A DNA stretch of 64,000 bases, from the NCBI GenBank assembly GCA_003586115.2, contig QVOM02000119.1:46302742-46366741 (forward strand), read 5' to 3'. The stretch is from Salvator merianae (Eukaryota; Chordata; Lepidosauria; Squamata; Teiidae). Of this stretch, positions 52,501 through 62,900 are shown piece by piece. Below the pieces are notes generated by a model. It saw nothing but the letters and a program-made list of their open reading frames with translations, had not been told where the DNA came from and made no database searches. The position numbers and the translations under genes are program-made. Each line of letters opens with the position of its first letter. Within the stretch, counting starts at the first letter, position 1.

Positions 52501-54112
52501 GAATATTACATAAGCTGTATATAAATCTGTTAAATAAATATATCCAAGTTTTATGTAATCTTTCCCTGGTTCAGCAGCTTCATTAACGGTTTAAAGTAGT
52601 CACCTGAGGAATCTGGCTTTTCAGCTCTAGTCACTTTTCCATAACACCCCTTGTCCATAATACTCTTTGAACCTAAGTACCTATTAATGTTTGAGCAGCA
52701 TTAATGTTTGAAAGCTATCAAATTATATGACAGCATGCATTCATAGTCCATGTAAGGAAGAAAATCCCTAATAAAACAATTATATCAGCAGAATATTTTG
52801 TAAGTATTACAATATCCAAACAGTTCTATTCCTTTGGAGCAAGAATGAGGCCTTTTCTTCAACAGTCTTTAAAGTGTTCAGGCTCTTCTTTTCTTAAGGC
52901 CCTAAATCAAATAAGTTATTTTACCATAAACATGCTTTTATGTCAAAAAAGATTCAGAAATGCCTACTGGGCTTAAGCAGTGTTTAACAGAGATTTTACA
53001 GAAACACCTATTCTGATATCTAAGTAAATAGATGCTGTCACCTTTGAACCTTTTATTTCCCTGCTCATCCATACCTGTTGTTTATTATCAACCTTGATGA
53101 AAAGTTCTTAAGAACTCAAAAATTGGCACTTTGACTTGCGGGCACTTTGACAAGCCTAGCAAATATAGCCTGTTTCTGGTAAAACAACATTGCCCCTCTT
53201 CTTTTTGGCTAAGACCTCGGTGCAAGCCAACCATCTTCCTGGGACTTTTCACCGGAGTACAACTGGTGTACAATGCAGTCCAGGGCGTAATGCCAAAAAC
53301 GACACCGTGCATGCCAGTTCGAAGTTACGGTGAACTACAACCTCCTTTCGTTTGGCAAGATGCCCACGAAGTTCGAACTTCTGCTAAAGGAGCATCGTGC
53401 ACCCCTTAAAGGTATGTGGTGGTAGCAAAGCAGGACGACAGGTAATGCGTGGAGAGAGGGAAGCGGTGTGTTACCGAAAGCTGTTGCGCCCCAGTTGCAC
53501 TTCAGCAGCCTGGCAAACTTCATCAAGAGCCTAACCGCCACTTATCAGGCGTCTTACTTGCTTGCCCGCCCTCTTTGCCTGCTAAACCCCCCGAAGGCAG
53601 CAGCTGACTAGAAGATCCTCTCCGCCGCCATGGCACGCGCGCACAGCAGGCGCGCGCGCACACACACACACACACACGCGGCGCGCGCGCTCCCCCTCCC
53701 GCCGGGAAGAAACATGGCGCCGCCCCCTCTGAAAGAAAGCGGGAAAACTCCACCACCCCCTTAGCGCTTGAAGGCCGCTTAGCTAGGGTAGACCCTGCTG
53801 CGGCCGCCTCTCACACACACTGCCTAACAGGAAAGGAAAGGTGGCGGTACTTACGCGGCCCACAGCAGCGGCGACCTCACTCCCCGCTCTGTTCTTGCCG
53901 GTGACTGGGGTGGGCTCCCGCTCCTCGTCACTGGAGAAGTCCGGCTGCGTGGGGGCCCCGGGTGTGTTGCGGGCGGTGAGGTGCTGCAAGTAGAGCTGGA
54001 CGTACACGTCCTTGCGCTGCTCGCCGCCCGGCAGGCTCACATTGTTGGCGATCAGCTCGCTCTTCAGCTTCTCCTTGGTGAGCACCGACGGATCCGCCAG
54101 GAACTCGGGCAT
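25276..54112 (-). CDS. TMPO: Thymopoietin / lamina-associated polypeptide 2, beta-type isoform; nine coding exons
   Basis: Inner nuclear membrane protein that binds lamin B and, through LEM domains, BAF and chromatin. Joined exons give 469 aa; human LAP2-beta has 454. Order: LEM-like domain at residues 1-50 ([20 protein letters not shown]), LEM domain at ~106-150, a Ser/Thr/Arg-rich nucleoplasmic region, and one C-terminal membrane segment at ~428-448 ([19 protein letters not shown]) followed by a 21-residue lumenal tail. The start is fixed by identity to vertebrate orthologues. All introns are GT-AG and in phase. Intron 1 spans 13.7 kb. Unusual: a 17-codon tandem duplication in exon 3, and no exon resembling mammalian LAP2-alpha between exons 3 and 4. 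Exons 5-7 are all multiples of three, so a gamma-like skipped form is possible. Confidence 0.97.
27190..28680 (+). mobile_element. L1 LINE fragment, 3' part of ORF2
   Basis: In the TMPO intron between exons 8 and 9, antisense to the gene. Reads [30 protein letters not shown], then 27638-27955 with [20 protein letters not shown], the [19 protein letters not shown] zinc-knuckle-like segment (28070-28130), and [16 protein letters not shown] to [13 protein letters not shown] (28190-28490). A GATA run at ~28000 and an internal poly(A) at 28130-28150 break it. Ends in an A-rich tail. Confidence 0.85.
29584..29678 (-). CDS. TMPO: TMPO coding exon 8
   Basis: 95 nt, [20 protein letters not shown] then [11 protein letters not shown], near-identical to human. 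Acceptor CTTGCAG, donor AG|GTATTT; two bases carry over to the last exon. Confidence 0.95.
30105..30350 (-). repeat. L2-related 3' end
   Basis: TTTATTTATTTAAAATATTT then TACTGCTTCCCATTAAAATA and GTTTACATAACAGAGAATAA on the plus strand; near-identical opening at 18160-18245. Lies between TMPO exons 7 and 8. Confidence 0.6.
30568..30678 (-). CDS. TMPO: TMPO coding exon 7 (beta-specific)
   Basis: 111 nt, 37 codons: [16 protein letters not shown] to [11 protein letters not shown], aligning residue for residue with the human VVNRVTGNFKHASP...LTRAE segment. Acceptor TTTAGCAG, donor GAA|GTAAAT. Part of the region known to bind lamin B in mammals. Confidence 0.92.
31099..31194 (-). CDS. TMPO: TMPO coding exon 6 (beta-specific)
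   Basis: 96 nt, 32 codons: [19 protein letters not shown] to AASNKTL. The donor CTA|GTAAAT at 31098 is preferred over one 24 nt downstream because it matches the 32-residue human block ending SNESL. Confidence 0.88.
31298..31417 (-). CDS. TMPO: TMPO coding exon 5 (beta-specific)
   Basis: 120 nt, 40 codons from [17 protein letters not shown] to SRRTPRKR, aligning with the human SYSQAGITET...TPRKR segment. Acceptor AAATAG has a weak pyrimidine tract; donor AGG|GTGATT. In frame if skipped. Confidence 0.9.
32325..32515 (-). mobile_element. tRNA-derived SINE
   Basis: Minus strand begins with a tRNA-like head: AGATAGCTCAGTGGTAGAGC (A box) and GGTTTAATTCCC (B box), then the body with GGCAATGGCAAACCACTTCT. 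In TMPO intron between exons 4 and 5. Confidence 0.75.
35507..35607 (-). CDS. TMPO: TMPO coding exon 4 (beta/gamma common)
   Basis: 101 nt, [16 protein letters not shown] to [11 protein letters not shown], corresponding to human residues after NEE in LAP2-beta/gamma. Acceptor TTCACAG, donor CAG|GTACCA. Too short for most ORF scans. Confidence 0.93.
36592..36760 (-). mobile_element. Short fragment of the same LINE family (3' end)
   Basis: GAACATAAGAACATAAAAGG then CTTGCTGGACCAGG, CCCATCTAGTCAAGCATCCT on the plus strand, the antisense signature also seen at 10.0 kb. In the TMPO intron between exons 3 and 4. Confidence 0.7.
38107..38316 (-). CDS. TMPO: TMPO coding exon 3, with an internal tandem duplication
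   Basis: 210 nt. Encodes [18 protein letters not shown], the last LEM helix, then a second copy, [16 protein letters not shown], before [14 protein letters not shown] and [10 protein letters not shown]. Copies are offset by 51 bp (38212-38262 and 38263-38313). Human has one copy. Acceptor CCGCAG at 38317, donor G|GTAGAA at 38106. The glycine found in human at the exon 2/3 split codon is alanine here. Confidence 0.95.
39990..40116 (-). CDS. TMPO: TMPO coding exon 2
   Basis: 127 nt, [20 protein letters not shown] to [11 protein letters not shown]: the basic linker and first half of the LEM domain, including helix 1 ([16 protein letters not shown]). Acceptor TTCACAG, donor G|GTAGGC. Confidence 0.95.
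41810..41910 (+). repeat. L2-type 3' tail
   Basis: TTGTTGTGAACCCCTTTGGG ... AATATTAATAAATAAAATA. In TMPO intron 1. Confidence 0.5.
42535..42578. repeat. (GTGAA)n pentanucleotide microsatellite
   Basis: About seven perfect AAGTG/GTGAA units in TMPO intron 1. Confidence 0.9.
45485..45660 (+). mobile_element. tRNA-derived SINE
   Basis: CTCAATCCCCAGCATCTCC (B-box region) followed by GTAATGGCAAACTACTTTTG, CGATACGGAGATGTCCTTG and TGACTTGATGGTGCC. Same body type as 32.3 and 56.75 kb. In TMPO intron 1. Confidence 0.7.
50620..50700 (+). repeat. L2-type 3' tail
   Basis: TTTATTGTGGTCCACCCTGG then GGGTAGGATATAAATAC; same tail family. In TMPO intron 1. Confidence 0.55.
53648..53690. repeat. (GC)n(AC)n(GC)n alternating purine-pyrimidine tract
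   Basis: About 40 bp of uninterrupted alternating purine/pyrimidine at the start of TMPO intron 1, ~165 bp past the exon 1 donor. Such tracts can adopt Z-DNA. Confidence 0.8.
53855..54112 (-). CDS. TMPO: TMPO coding exon 1
   Basis: 86 whole codons: LEM-like domain ([35 protein letters not shown]) followed by the acidic [13 protein letters not shown] stretch conserved in vertebrates. Donor CGC|GTAAGT at 53854. Confidence 0.96.
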
Positions 54113-55289
54113 CGCCAGGCTCGGGCTCTTGTCGCCGCCCTCCCAGGAGACAGCAAGAAGAGGAACCGCCAACAAAGAGGGGGAGGAGGAGGGTGGGAGA
54201 GGAGGAAGGGAAGGGGCGGGAAGAGAACGAGGGAGGAACAATCTGCCCCACGCTCAAGCGCTCAACTCCTCTCCGTTCGCGCACAGTCCCTTGGCTGGCC
54301 CGCCAATAAAGGGCTCTGGTATTGGTCGGCGGGGACACGGTCCTGCTCTGTGATTGGCTGTTTGCTTGAGAGGAGCCGCGCGCGGATTCCTTAGACGCTA
54401 CTTGGCTTGCGTGACCGCCCTAGTCACGCAGTTTAAATTCGACTGAGGCGGGAGTGTGCGTGTGGCGGTCGTAAAGTGGAAGACTTTAGTTATTTCAGAT
54501 CTCCCATCCTGATTCGAAGCTAAAACTGACACAGGAAGGAGGTTAACTAGAAACGCAGCAACTTTGTAGGAACTTTTCGTATGTTAGAAAATGTGGAAAT
54601 CGATTGTGAGAGAAAGAAAAACAATCACAGTTCATTCTAAGGAGATGACCCCAAAGACGGGATCAGAGATAGGAAATGAAGCCCATTGTAGAAAAAGAAT
54701 TTAAAAAGACACGCATTATGAGGAAGTAGCACCTTCGTTTACTGCAATTCCTCCTTAAGAGGGAGGCTATTTTAAAGCCGCCGAGCTACGGCTCAGGTGT
54801 CATCCCGGAAAGCTTTCGCCGGGGTTTACTGGGGCAGTACGCCATACATCCCTTAAGTAAGGCCAATTGGGTTAACCCGGAGCTTTAAAAAAAAAAAAAA
54901 AGTATTCCTTTTATGAATACTTGGTTTACGAAAAAAGGGAACAGTTGGTTTTAGTAATAGCTGCGTAAGTGACCGTTTTAAAAGCATAGCTTGGTTGTGA
55001 CCAGTTTTACAACTATTTAAGTGATCAGCGAACTATACGAAACGATTATCTGCTTAAAGGGATGGAAAGCAGTTTATGTATTCGTTAAATAAATCAAGGT
55101 AACAATATATCACTCCTATAGGAACGTTTTGTGGAGGATGGAATCCCTGGCCGCGCTTCTTAACACCGCGGTTAGAATTGTAATATGGCACAAGGGACAG
55201 GGCTCCTATATCTTATTGCTCTGTAGAAGAGTTTCAGCAGATGTAGTTTGTAAATTAGGCAGCACCTGCTGAAATTCCCTCTTCTGGTA

Positions 55290-55810
55290 AACTTTTTATT
55301 TAAGACATTTAATATTGCTTTCCATTTAAAAAAGTGGTTTACAAAACATGAGGGTAAAACTAGCATAAAAAGATAGATCTTTATAGCTTACAACCTGTAA
55401 GTTGTAACTGTAGGCGCTTCACGAACAGCAGAGGAGAGGGCATTCTAAAGGGAAGGCATAACTACAAGCTGTTGTAAGATGGCATTCTCTACTACGTGGA
55501 GCCTGCAATAAGACATCTTCAAATGATCTCAGGGCTCCTCCGGAGTTATAATAGAAGAGGTGTTCTTTAAGGTTGTTTAGGGCTTTATCTGCCAAACATA
55601 AAACCATGAACCTGGTCCAGTAGCTAATTGGCAACTTGTGCAGTTGCTTAAGTACAGATGTGATCTGTGCCGAAGCTGACATCCCACTCAACAACCAGGC
55701 TGTAGCATTTTGCACCAGTTGTAGATTCTGGAGCAGATACAGGGTAGCCCTATAGATAGAGCAAATTAAAGCTCTAGGAACTGTGGCCACTTTTTCATAT
55801 AGCACACTAC
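55290..55810 (-). mobile_element. L2-clade LINE fragment (ORF2 C-terminus and 3' tail)
   Basis: 128-codon open stretch at 55805-55419 reads LQLVQNATAWLLSGMSAS, ITSVLKQLHKLPISYWTRF, VLCLADKALNNLKEHLF and ALRSFEDVLLQAPRSRECH, the conserved C-terminus of L2 ORF2. The tail at 55345-55290 (GTTTTGTAAACCACTTTTTT on minus) follows in order. Upstream of TMPO, not a host gene. Confidence 0.85.
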
Positions 55811-56747
55811 TTACTATTTACTTAAAACTTCTTTCACTGCTGATTTCTCTTCTTTGTGTATTGATTCTTAAGCCAATGGAATTATTGAAATATTTTATCT
55901 AAAAATAGAATCAAACTTAACCTTTTATAAGCAATTAGTCACAGTTGCAGGTGACTTGACAATAGATTCTGCAGAGCTAAGTTACCACTGTAAGAATTAG
56001 ATAATGGCAGATCACTTCTGTATCCACCAAGTAAATTTCTTGGAGGTGTCTACTGAGTTGACTTTGATGCTTTCCTGGCTAGTCTGGTGGTTGTTACAGC
56101 TGCTGTTTAATAGTTCATCAGATACAGTAAGGCATTTGGCTGTTGTAGAATATGGTAAGCAGAGACTACCATGAGTCTATAAGCAAACTGATGGAATAAA
56201 GTGACTGGAACTATATCTTAGTATTCCATGGAAGGATCTTAATTCCAAACTTACAGAAAGTAAACATTGTTTCTACTTTCTATGACAAACAATGACAGTT
56301 CAGCTTTGTGCTGATGACTGCAGAGGTTACCCCATGATGGCAAATGCGTACAACCAATTTCTATGTAGCAATATGCTTGTACTTAGTGAGCCATTAATAT
56401 ATACAGTCAAAAAAATCTTTTTCATGGCCAGTCACTGTAAGCCCTGCGCAAAAATATGGCAGTAATCAGATGAAGATTTATCTGCAACATGTCAAATCTG
56501 AAACAAATTGTTAAGAACTGTTTAATCATAAAGTAACAGGGATCTAGAAGTTATTTCATGCCCTTTGCGGCAAGCTGGGAAGGAGCAAGTAATATATGAC
56601 TTTTGGGATTTCATAGTTTTAGAATTACAGCTAGAGACTCAAATATCTGAAAGCTTTCCATAATTCAAAAATATCAAATAGATATGTACACTGGAATGCA
56701 AACATAACTTGCTAAGGATGGGGATTTTTTTTATATAAAGTAGGTGA

Positions 56748-56930
56748 GGGAGTGGCTGTAGCTTAGTGGTAGGACAAACTGCCAAAGAAGAAGAGAGTTC
56801 CAGTTCTATCCCCAGACTCTCTTTGGAAGTAGGCAATGGCAACCCACTTCTATATCTGCATGGAGGTGCCTATGCAGTCAATCAGGAGCTGGCCATAACT
56901 CTGTGGTTCTTGACAACAGGTGAGTATTCA
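56748..56930 (+). mobile_element. tRNA-derived SINE
   Basis: A box TGGCTGTAGCTTAGTGG and B box GAGTTCCAGTTCTATCCCC, then GGCAATGGCAACCCACTTCT and GGAGGTGCCTATGCAGTC. The clearest of the three SINE copies; upstream of TMPO. Confidence 0.75.
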
Positions 56931-58269
56931 AACATTGTAGAGATAGTCTGAAGTGGTACAGTTTGAGAAAGGTGTTGTGCCTAATTTTCCTAAGACCTAA
57001 ACATAAAGCACTTCTTTAAAAATCAAACTGGAGTTATAGAAATACATGCAGATGCATATTTTCTGTTAGTACCTATGTAATGGCATTACAAAGGACCTGT
57101 TTTTCTCATATTTTAGAAGAATTCCAGGATGTTAAAAGATACAGTCTCAGCACATTGCTGTGTGGGGAAAGAATATGAACTAGTTCTGCGTAAAGTTGCA
57201 GTTCTATGTATGCTTATGTAGGAGTAAGGTACACCAAAATTACAGGGGTTGATCTCTGCATAAATATACCCCTCTGAAAAAATAAAAAGTTGAATGCATG
57301 CCAAGCAATGTGAAATATGTTGAAACTGAAAGCCAAAACTATTTTCATTGCAATGTTGTTTCAGAATTTCTGAAGTTACAGGAATGTGAGGAAGATAAAC
57401 ACTTTTTCCTTAATGTGAAGGAACAAGAAACTTTTTAGGATTGTCAAACAGCAATTTAGAGGTTATATGCATGTTTTAACGGGACTGTAAACAAAATGTT
57501 GTGTAAGTTCTCAATTGAATGGCTAATGAATTTCATCAATGTTTTATTGGCTAGATGTTTATGTACATCTTTAACTAATATGTGCAAGGTAGCTCAGAAA
57601 GTCTGTATTATTATTGAAATATTTTGAAGTCTTATAATTTTATTTGAATGGTACGTTATAATAAATATTTATTTCTAAATGCATTTGAATATGACTTTTT
57701 TGTCCTAAGAAGGACTCCCAAAATAGTTTGCCTAAAAGAACACAATAAAACAAAGTAAATAAAAAACTAAAAATCTTAAAAGCAGTAGAGTTAAAATGTT
57801 CTGTCATGTAGAAAACCATCCCAAACTAAGAGTTAGAAAATTTTCTTATAGAAGTGGGCTACCAGTGCCTTCTTTCCAGATTGTTTTTGACTTCCTAGTC
57901 TAGTATATAGCTTTAGGATTTCATAGCAGTCTCTAATCCAAATAGCAACCAGGTCCCTGCTTAGCCTTTTGAAACCAGCCAAGATCAGTTAAGTGCTGCC
58001 GTGACTGTCAAATAGAGTAAACATTTCAGAAAGGTCTGGCGAAAAAGCAGAGTACAGTAAGTTTAATAGACAAGTTTTAACAGCCCAGTCTTAAGAAAAA
58101 TTGAAGAAGTACAAAATTTCATAACAAAAAATTTAGTAACTGCTATGCTAATGAAACATCCCAGACAGAATACAGAAATTGCAGTGTTAATTTCACCACA
58201 GGTTAGTGTGATAAGTATAAGCATCAAGATTTTGTTTAATGTATGCATTTTTAAAATAAAATTGAGTAC

Positions 58270-59460
58270 AGATATTTGTATTTATTTATATAAGAATTTA
58301 TATCCTGCCCTTCACCTGAATGTCCCAGGGCAGGTCACAACAATAGAAAGACAAAATACATACAATAACCTCCCTGCCTCCCTGGCAGAACTATACTCAG
58401 AAGAAGCTAAACATCAAAGCCCTGGGTGAAGAGGTATGTTTTAAGCAGGTGCCAAAAACCATATAGTGTAGAGGATGGCTGTTCCAGAGTCTGGGGGTCA
58501 CAACAGAAAAGGCCTTCTTACATGTCACTGCCTCTTAAAGAGGCAGAACTATAAGAAGGGCCTCTCATTGGAATCTCAACGCTTGAGCAAGTCATATAGG
58601 AGAAGGCATTCCTTCAGATAACTGGGGCCCAAATCATTTAGGGCTTTATATGTTAATATCAAAACCTTGAATTAGGCTTAGTAACAAACAGTCAGGCTTT
58701 CTTGACTGGTGTGATGTACATCCAGCCAAAAACTCCCATTAGCAGTTGAGCTACTGCATTCTGCATGAGTTCCCGCTCCCGGATCTTCTTCATGTAGCGT
58801 GTGTTACAATAGTCTAATCTGGAGCAGAGCATAGATTGCTGTGGCCAAGTTATCCCTGTCCAGGAAAGGGCAAAGATGGCAAACCAATCAGATGGAGTTA
58901 GGCACTCCTAGCTACTGCTGCCACATGAGCCTCAAATGCCCCTTCCTGCCCACGGCTCTTTGTGATACACAGTACCTCCATCTTTTCTGAATTCTGCTTC
59001 AGTTTATTAGTCCACACCCAACCCATTACTAACTTCAGGCAGCAACTGAGCACCTAACAACCTCCCCTAACTCAGAAAGAATGGAGAGATGGAGTTAGGT
59101 GTCATCAGCATACTGATGGCACCTCAGTCCAAAACTGCTGATGCTCTCTACCAGCAGCTTCATACAGATGTTAAAGAGCATAGGAGACAACCAACGCCTG
59201 GGGAACTTCACATCAAAGTTTCCAGGGCATCAAACAAAAGCCCCTGATTGCTACTATCTAGAGCCTACTTCAGAACCAGGAGGTGAACCACCATAAAACA
59301 CTGCCCCTTATTCCCATCCATGAAGCTGTTCCAGCAGGATACCATGGTCGATGGTATCAAAAGCTGCAAAAAGATCAAGGAAAACCAACAGGGTCACATA
59401 TGCCCTGTCCGTCTCCTGATAAAGATCATTAAGGTGACCTAGATATGTTCATAACTTCAC
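58270..59460 (-). mobile_element. L2-clade LINE fragment with reverse transcriptase core
   Basis: Minus strand reads LLVFLDLFAAFDTIDHGILL (59400-59340), SPMLFNICMKLLVESISSFG and LRCHQYADDTQLHLSIL with the catalytic YADD (~59190-59080), then heavily mutated 3' sequence and a tail at 58330-58270. Stops throughout. Confidence 0.85.
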
Positions 59461-59564
59461 TTTCCTATTAGTAGTTGTCACTGAGCACATTAGAACTTCT
59501 CAGGAGACAAAAGATTGCATGGTAAAATATCAGCTACACATCATGCTGTGACATTCGAGAGAAG

Positions 59565-59645
59565 ATGGTCAATGTGTTGTAAGCTGCCCTAAGAACCGTG
59601 GTTATGGGGCAATTATAAAAATAAAGAAGATAAAACTAAATAAGT
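59565..59645 (+). repeat. L2-type 3' tail
   Basis: TGTTGTAAGCTGCCCTAAG...GGCAATTATAAAAATAAAG on the plus strand, the common reptile L2 tail, in the opposite orientation to the copy just left of it. Confidence 0.6.
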
Positions 59646-59999
59646 GAAATTGTTTCTCCAAGTTGCTGGTGCCAAGGATTTAGGACGCAAATTATGAATT
59701 TCATCCACCTTAGGCTGCATCTACATGAATGCCTAGGATGCCCTCCCAGCTGACCTGGAGGCTAGATGTCCATACATCTGGATGTCCTTGGAGATGTGCA
59801 TTCACACAGCCTCACCCTTACTAGTTCCTAAGCTGCGCAAACCACTGCCCCAAATGATATCATCAATCCTTAGACTCACAAAGCAGGATATATGCGGCAT
59901 TTCCAACATGACTGGTCCAGTAACAGTATAATCCAGCTCCTCAGGTATACTAGGCCTGGAGTGTTCAACTTCCAACCCTCCAGTTGTCTCTGAACTACA

Positions 60000-62900
60000 A
60001 CTCCCAGCATTCTGTGCAGCCTGCGGTATGCATTTTGACAATGTTGCTTTCTGTGTATCGGAAATAAACATTAGCACTGCCAATGTCAGTAATGCTGCTC
60101 TTTCCTTTACTGACAGTGCCAAAGTAAGTATCTCTGTCAGCCTTTAACTCACATTGGCAGCCATTGCTGACAGTTGAGGCATGTTGGAGTTGACTGAGGC
60201 TGATGATCAGCCTCATCTAAAACCCATTTGAATTGAGGATCAGCTATATTGTTGGAATGTTTGCATACTGCAAATAGTGGGCACATGTAATTAGAAGGTA
60301 TTTTTTCTTCCTTCAGTTAATTTTAGTGACAGGTAGCAGTACAATTTCAAATGGATTTAGCACTGGCACAGATCCAAAATGAGAAACAACTGTCATTAAG
60401 CATTTTAGAATTTTCTGTGTAGTAACCACAGTTCTATGTATCACATGTAAAACGATTTAGATAAACATTAATTCATGCCTGTTCCAGACAACTAAGACAT
60501 TCCATAATCTTGCCAGAGCAGTTCTCCAAAACACAAATCCACCCATCATTGTATCAGCCACATTATCTTGGTTCAAATTTTGGGTATTTTAGCTTGATGC
60601 TATGAAACAGTCCTGAAGTTCCTTAAGGATTATTCTTGGATACCTCTGAAGTCCTACCCAGTTAATATAGTTGTACTTCAATTTATGCAGGAGTTATGTT
60701 CTGGAAAAACAGTGTGTAAAAAGAAATCCCATAAATCAAGCCAATTGACTTCCGTGTAAAATTGGTGGTTAGGTCAGCTGCAAGCACTGGCTTACAATGG
60801 GCATTGACGTAACATTGGACTGGCCAATCCACTAGACAATTACATTGTCTTCATGGGGAACTGTTCTCAAAGCGACTCAATGGAAGAAAGGAACCTGCAC
60901 TCAAAGGAACACAGCAGAGCCACCCCAGAGAGGATCTACAATAGGGGCAATGCCTGAAACTTGTACTGCACAGATGCAAGGCAAGATGCCTGCAGCAATA
61001 TTCTCCCATGCTCAGACAAGGGTTTTTCCACAGAGTGCAATGTTGAAACATACTGATGGCAAATAAAATGCCAAAACCCCATACCCTAGTCAGGAATCCA
61101 GTGGCAAAACAGTGCAAATGGTAGGAAGAATGTCTCCTACCTTTGATGACTTCTGAAAAGGATGAAAACTGAAGGTGATGCACAGGTAGGACAGGATGGC
61201 AGCAGAATCTTAGCACCTTAGGATATGGAACCATTTTTAAAATGCATGCATAATAAAAAAATCATTGTGCACACAAAGAAACACATCAACATACACTACC
61301 CACTCAACACATTCTGCTCTTACTTAGGAACTCAGTCACCAACTACAGCACACACTTCAGACAGCAACAGACTAAACATGCACCAATGAACCATTCCATT
61401 CCATGCTCCTTTCCTCACTGTAGCAGCACAGTGGGGAAATGGCTCCTGGAACAGAAAGGAGGCCCCGGCATGCTGCAGGATTGCCTTCTGACCTCAGAGT
61501 TTTGATGGGCAACTGCCTTAATATAGTGAATCATTGGGGCTAGGTAAATCAATGCAGGTCACAATTGGGCAAGCACTTAATAGGGAAACTGCTGTATCAG
61601 AAAACATGTAAACCTGAGGTATAGCTTTGGGGCAGAAGTAAAGAAAACTTTTTTCAGAAATGGGGTATGACTTTTATCATAGGTAACTGCTACCTCATGT
61701 TTTTCTTTCCAGATTCCATCAGGTAAATACTACATGATTTTTAAGTTCAGAATTTCTTCCTCTTCTTTTTCTCCACATCCATTATTCACAGAATCATAGA
61801 GGGGCCATTTAGACCATGAAGTACAATCCTCTGCTCCTTGGAGACATCTGATTACCTGTATTACCTTGTATGTGTGTGTGTTCTTCCTAAAAATATATCA
61901 CTAATAAAACATATCCAAGGCTGCAGTCTGGATGGGATCAGTGAATATACTTTTCCACATAGGTCTCAGTCCTGTGAATTATTCAAACTACTAGGATTTT
62001 TCATTTGTGACATTTATTTAATTCAATTTATCTGCTTACAAAGTGGCTTACAATATATAATGTTAGACAAGTCCCTGCCCTCAGGCTTACAATCTAAAAT
62101 TAAATGATGCACACAAAAAGGGAAGACTGGGAGTGAGCCACTTGTAACCTGGAGGTGGAATGGCTGCCTGAATGGGGTTGAGAGAGGAATCCATGTTGCT
62201 GTTCTGATGCAGGGCAGACAAAGTCGTGTTACAGTGTCGCCCTGTCTCCTTCCTGCAGCCTGCTGGCAGAACGGCTGCTGAATTTGCCGTAGGTATGGTG
62301 GAGAAATGGTTGCTGGTCTGTTGTAGGACAGATGGAAAGGCTCAGCAGTGCCACCCTGTCTGCCTCCTGCAGTTTGATGGGAGAATGACTGCTTGGATGG
62401 TGGCTGGGGGATGAATCCAACATTCTGTTGTAGGGCAGATGGAGAAGCCATACTATGATACCCTCTTGGGCTCACTTACTGACAACTAGCATTAAAATAA
62501 CAGCTTGTTTTTGGAATCGTTTTGTAAGTTGATGTTACTGGATTTAGGCTGTCACAGCAATGCAGAGAAGATTATTTGTTTTTAGAAATACAATACTTCA
62601 AAGGCCTCAGATAACAATCACCTCCAGTCAATTCTTTCCACCTAAATTTTTCCCCTTGCTAGAAATGGATTTTCCAAGATCCCTATTAACCTTCACAGGA
62701 TTAAATTAATATGATTTAAGAACAGAGATGCTATTGGTATATGACACATCTAACTATCAAAGACCTCCACTATCTGAGTTTGACTACTTCTGTTAAGCGC
62801 AGAGATACATTTATGAAGATTTTCGATTGGTATCAAGACTAGAGAGGTGAATAAAAGCTACTAAGCTGAACAGGCACTGGTGGGGGATGGTTCACAGGAC

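Larger units (their letters stand above)
40130..53540. other. TMPO intron 1
   Basis: 13.4 kb without another gene. Apart from the repeats listed separately, 50.87-51.85 kb is a GC-richer segment, likely an old non-autonomous transposon (GTGGAACAGRCC recurs at 50.91 and 51.34 kb). Short ORFs here lack support. Confidence 0.55.
53550..54420 (-). promoter_or_regulatory. TMPO CpG island and promoter
   Basis: Dense CpG block covering exon 1. Upstream of the ATG are CCAAT at 54303-54307 and two ATTGG (reverse CCAAT) at 54321-54325 and 54353-54357, 32 bp apart. An E2F-type GCGGGAAA lies at 53739-53746 just inside intron 1, and an ATGGCGCC YY1-like site near 53714. Multiple NF-Y boxes suit a cell-cycle-regulated gene (inference). 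No TATA box. Confidence 0.65.

Noticed and set aside
53981..54394. 137- and 113-codon plus-strand ORFs opposite TMPO exon 1
   Set aside because: Antisense shadows of the GC-rich first exon. A divergent lncRNA may exist (human has TMPO-AS1) but nothing here proves one.
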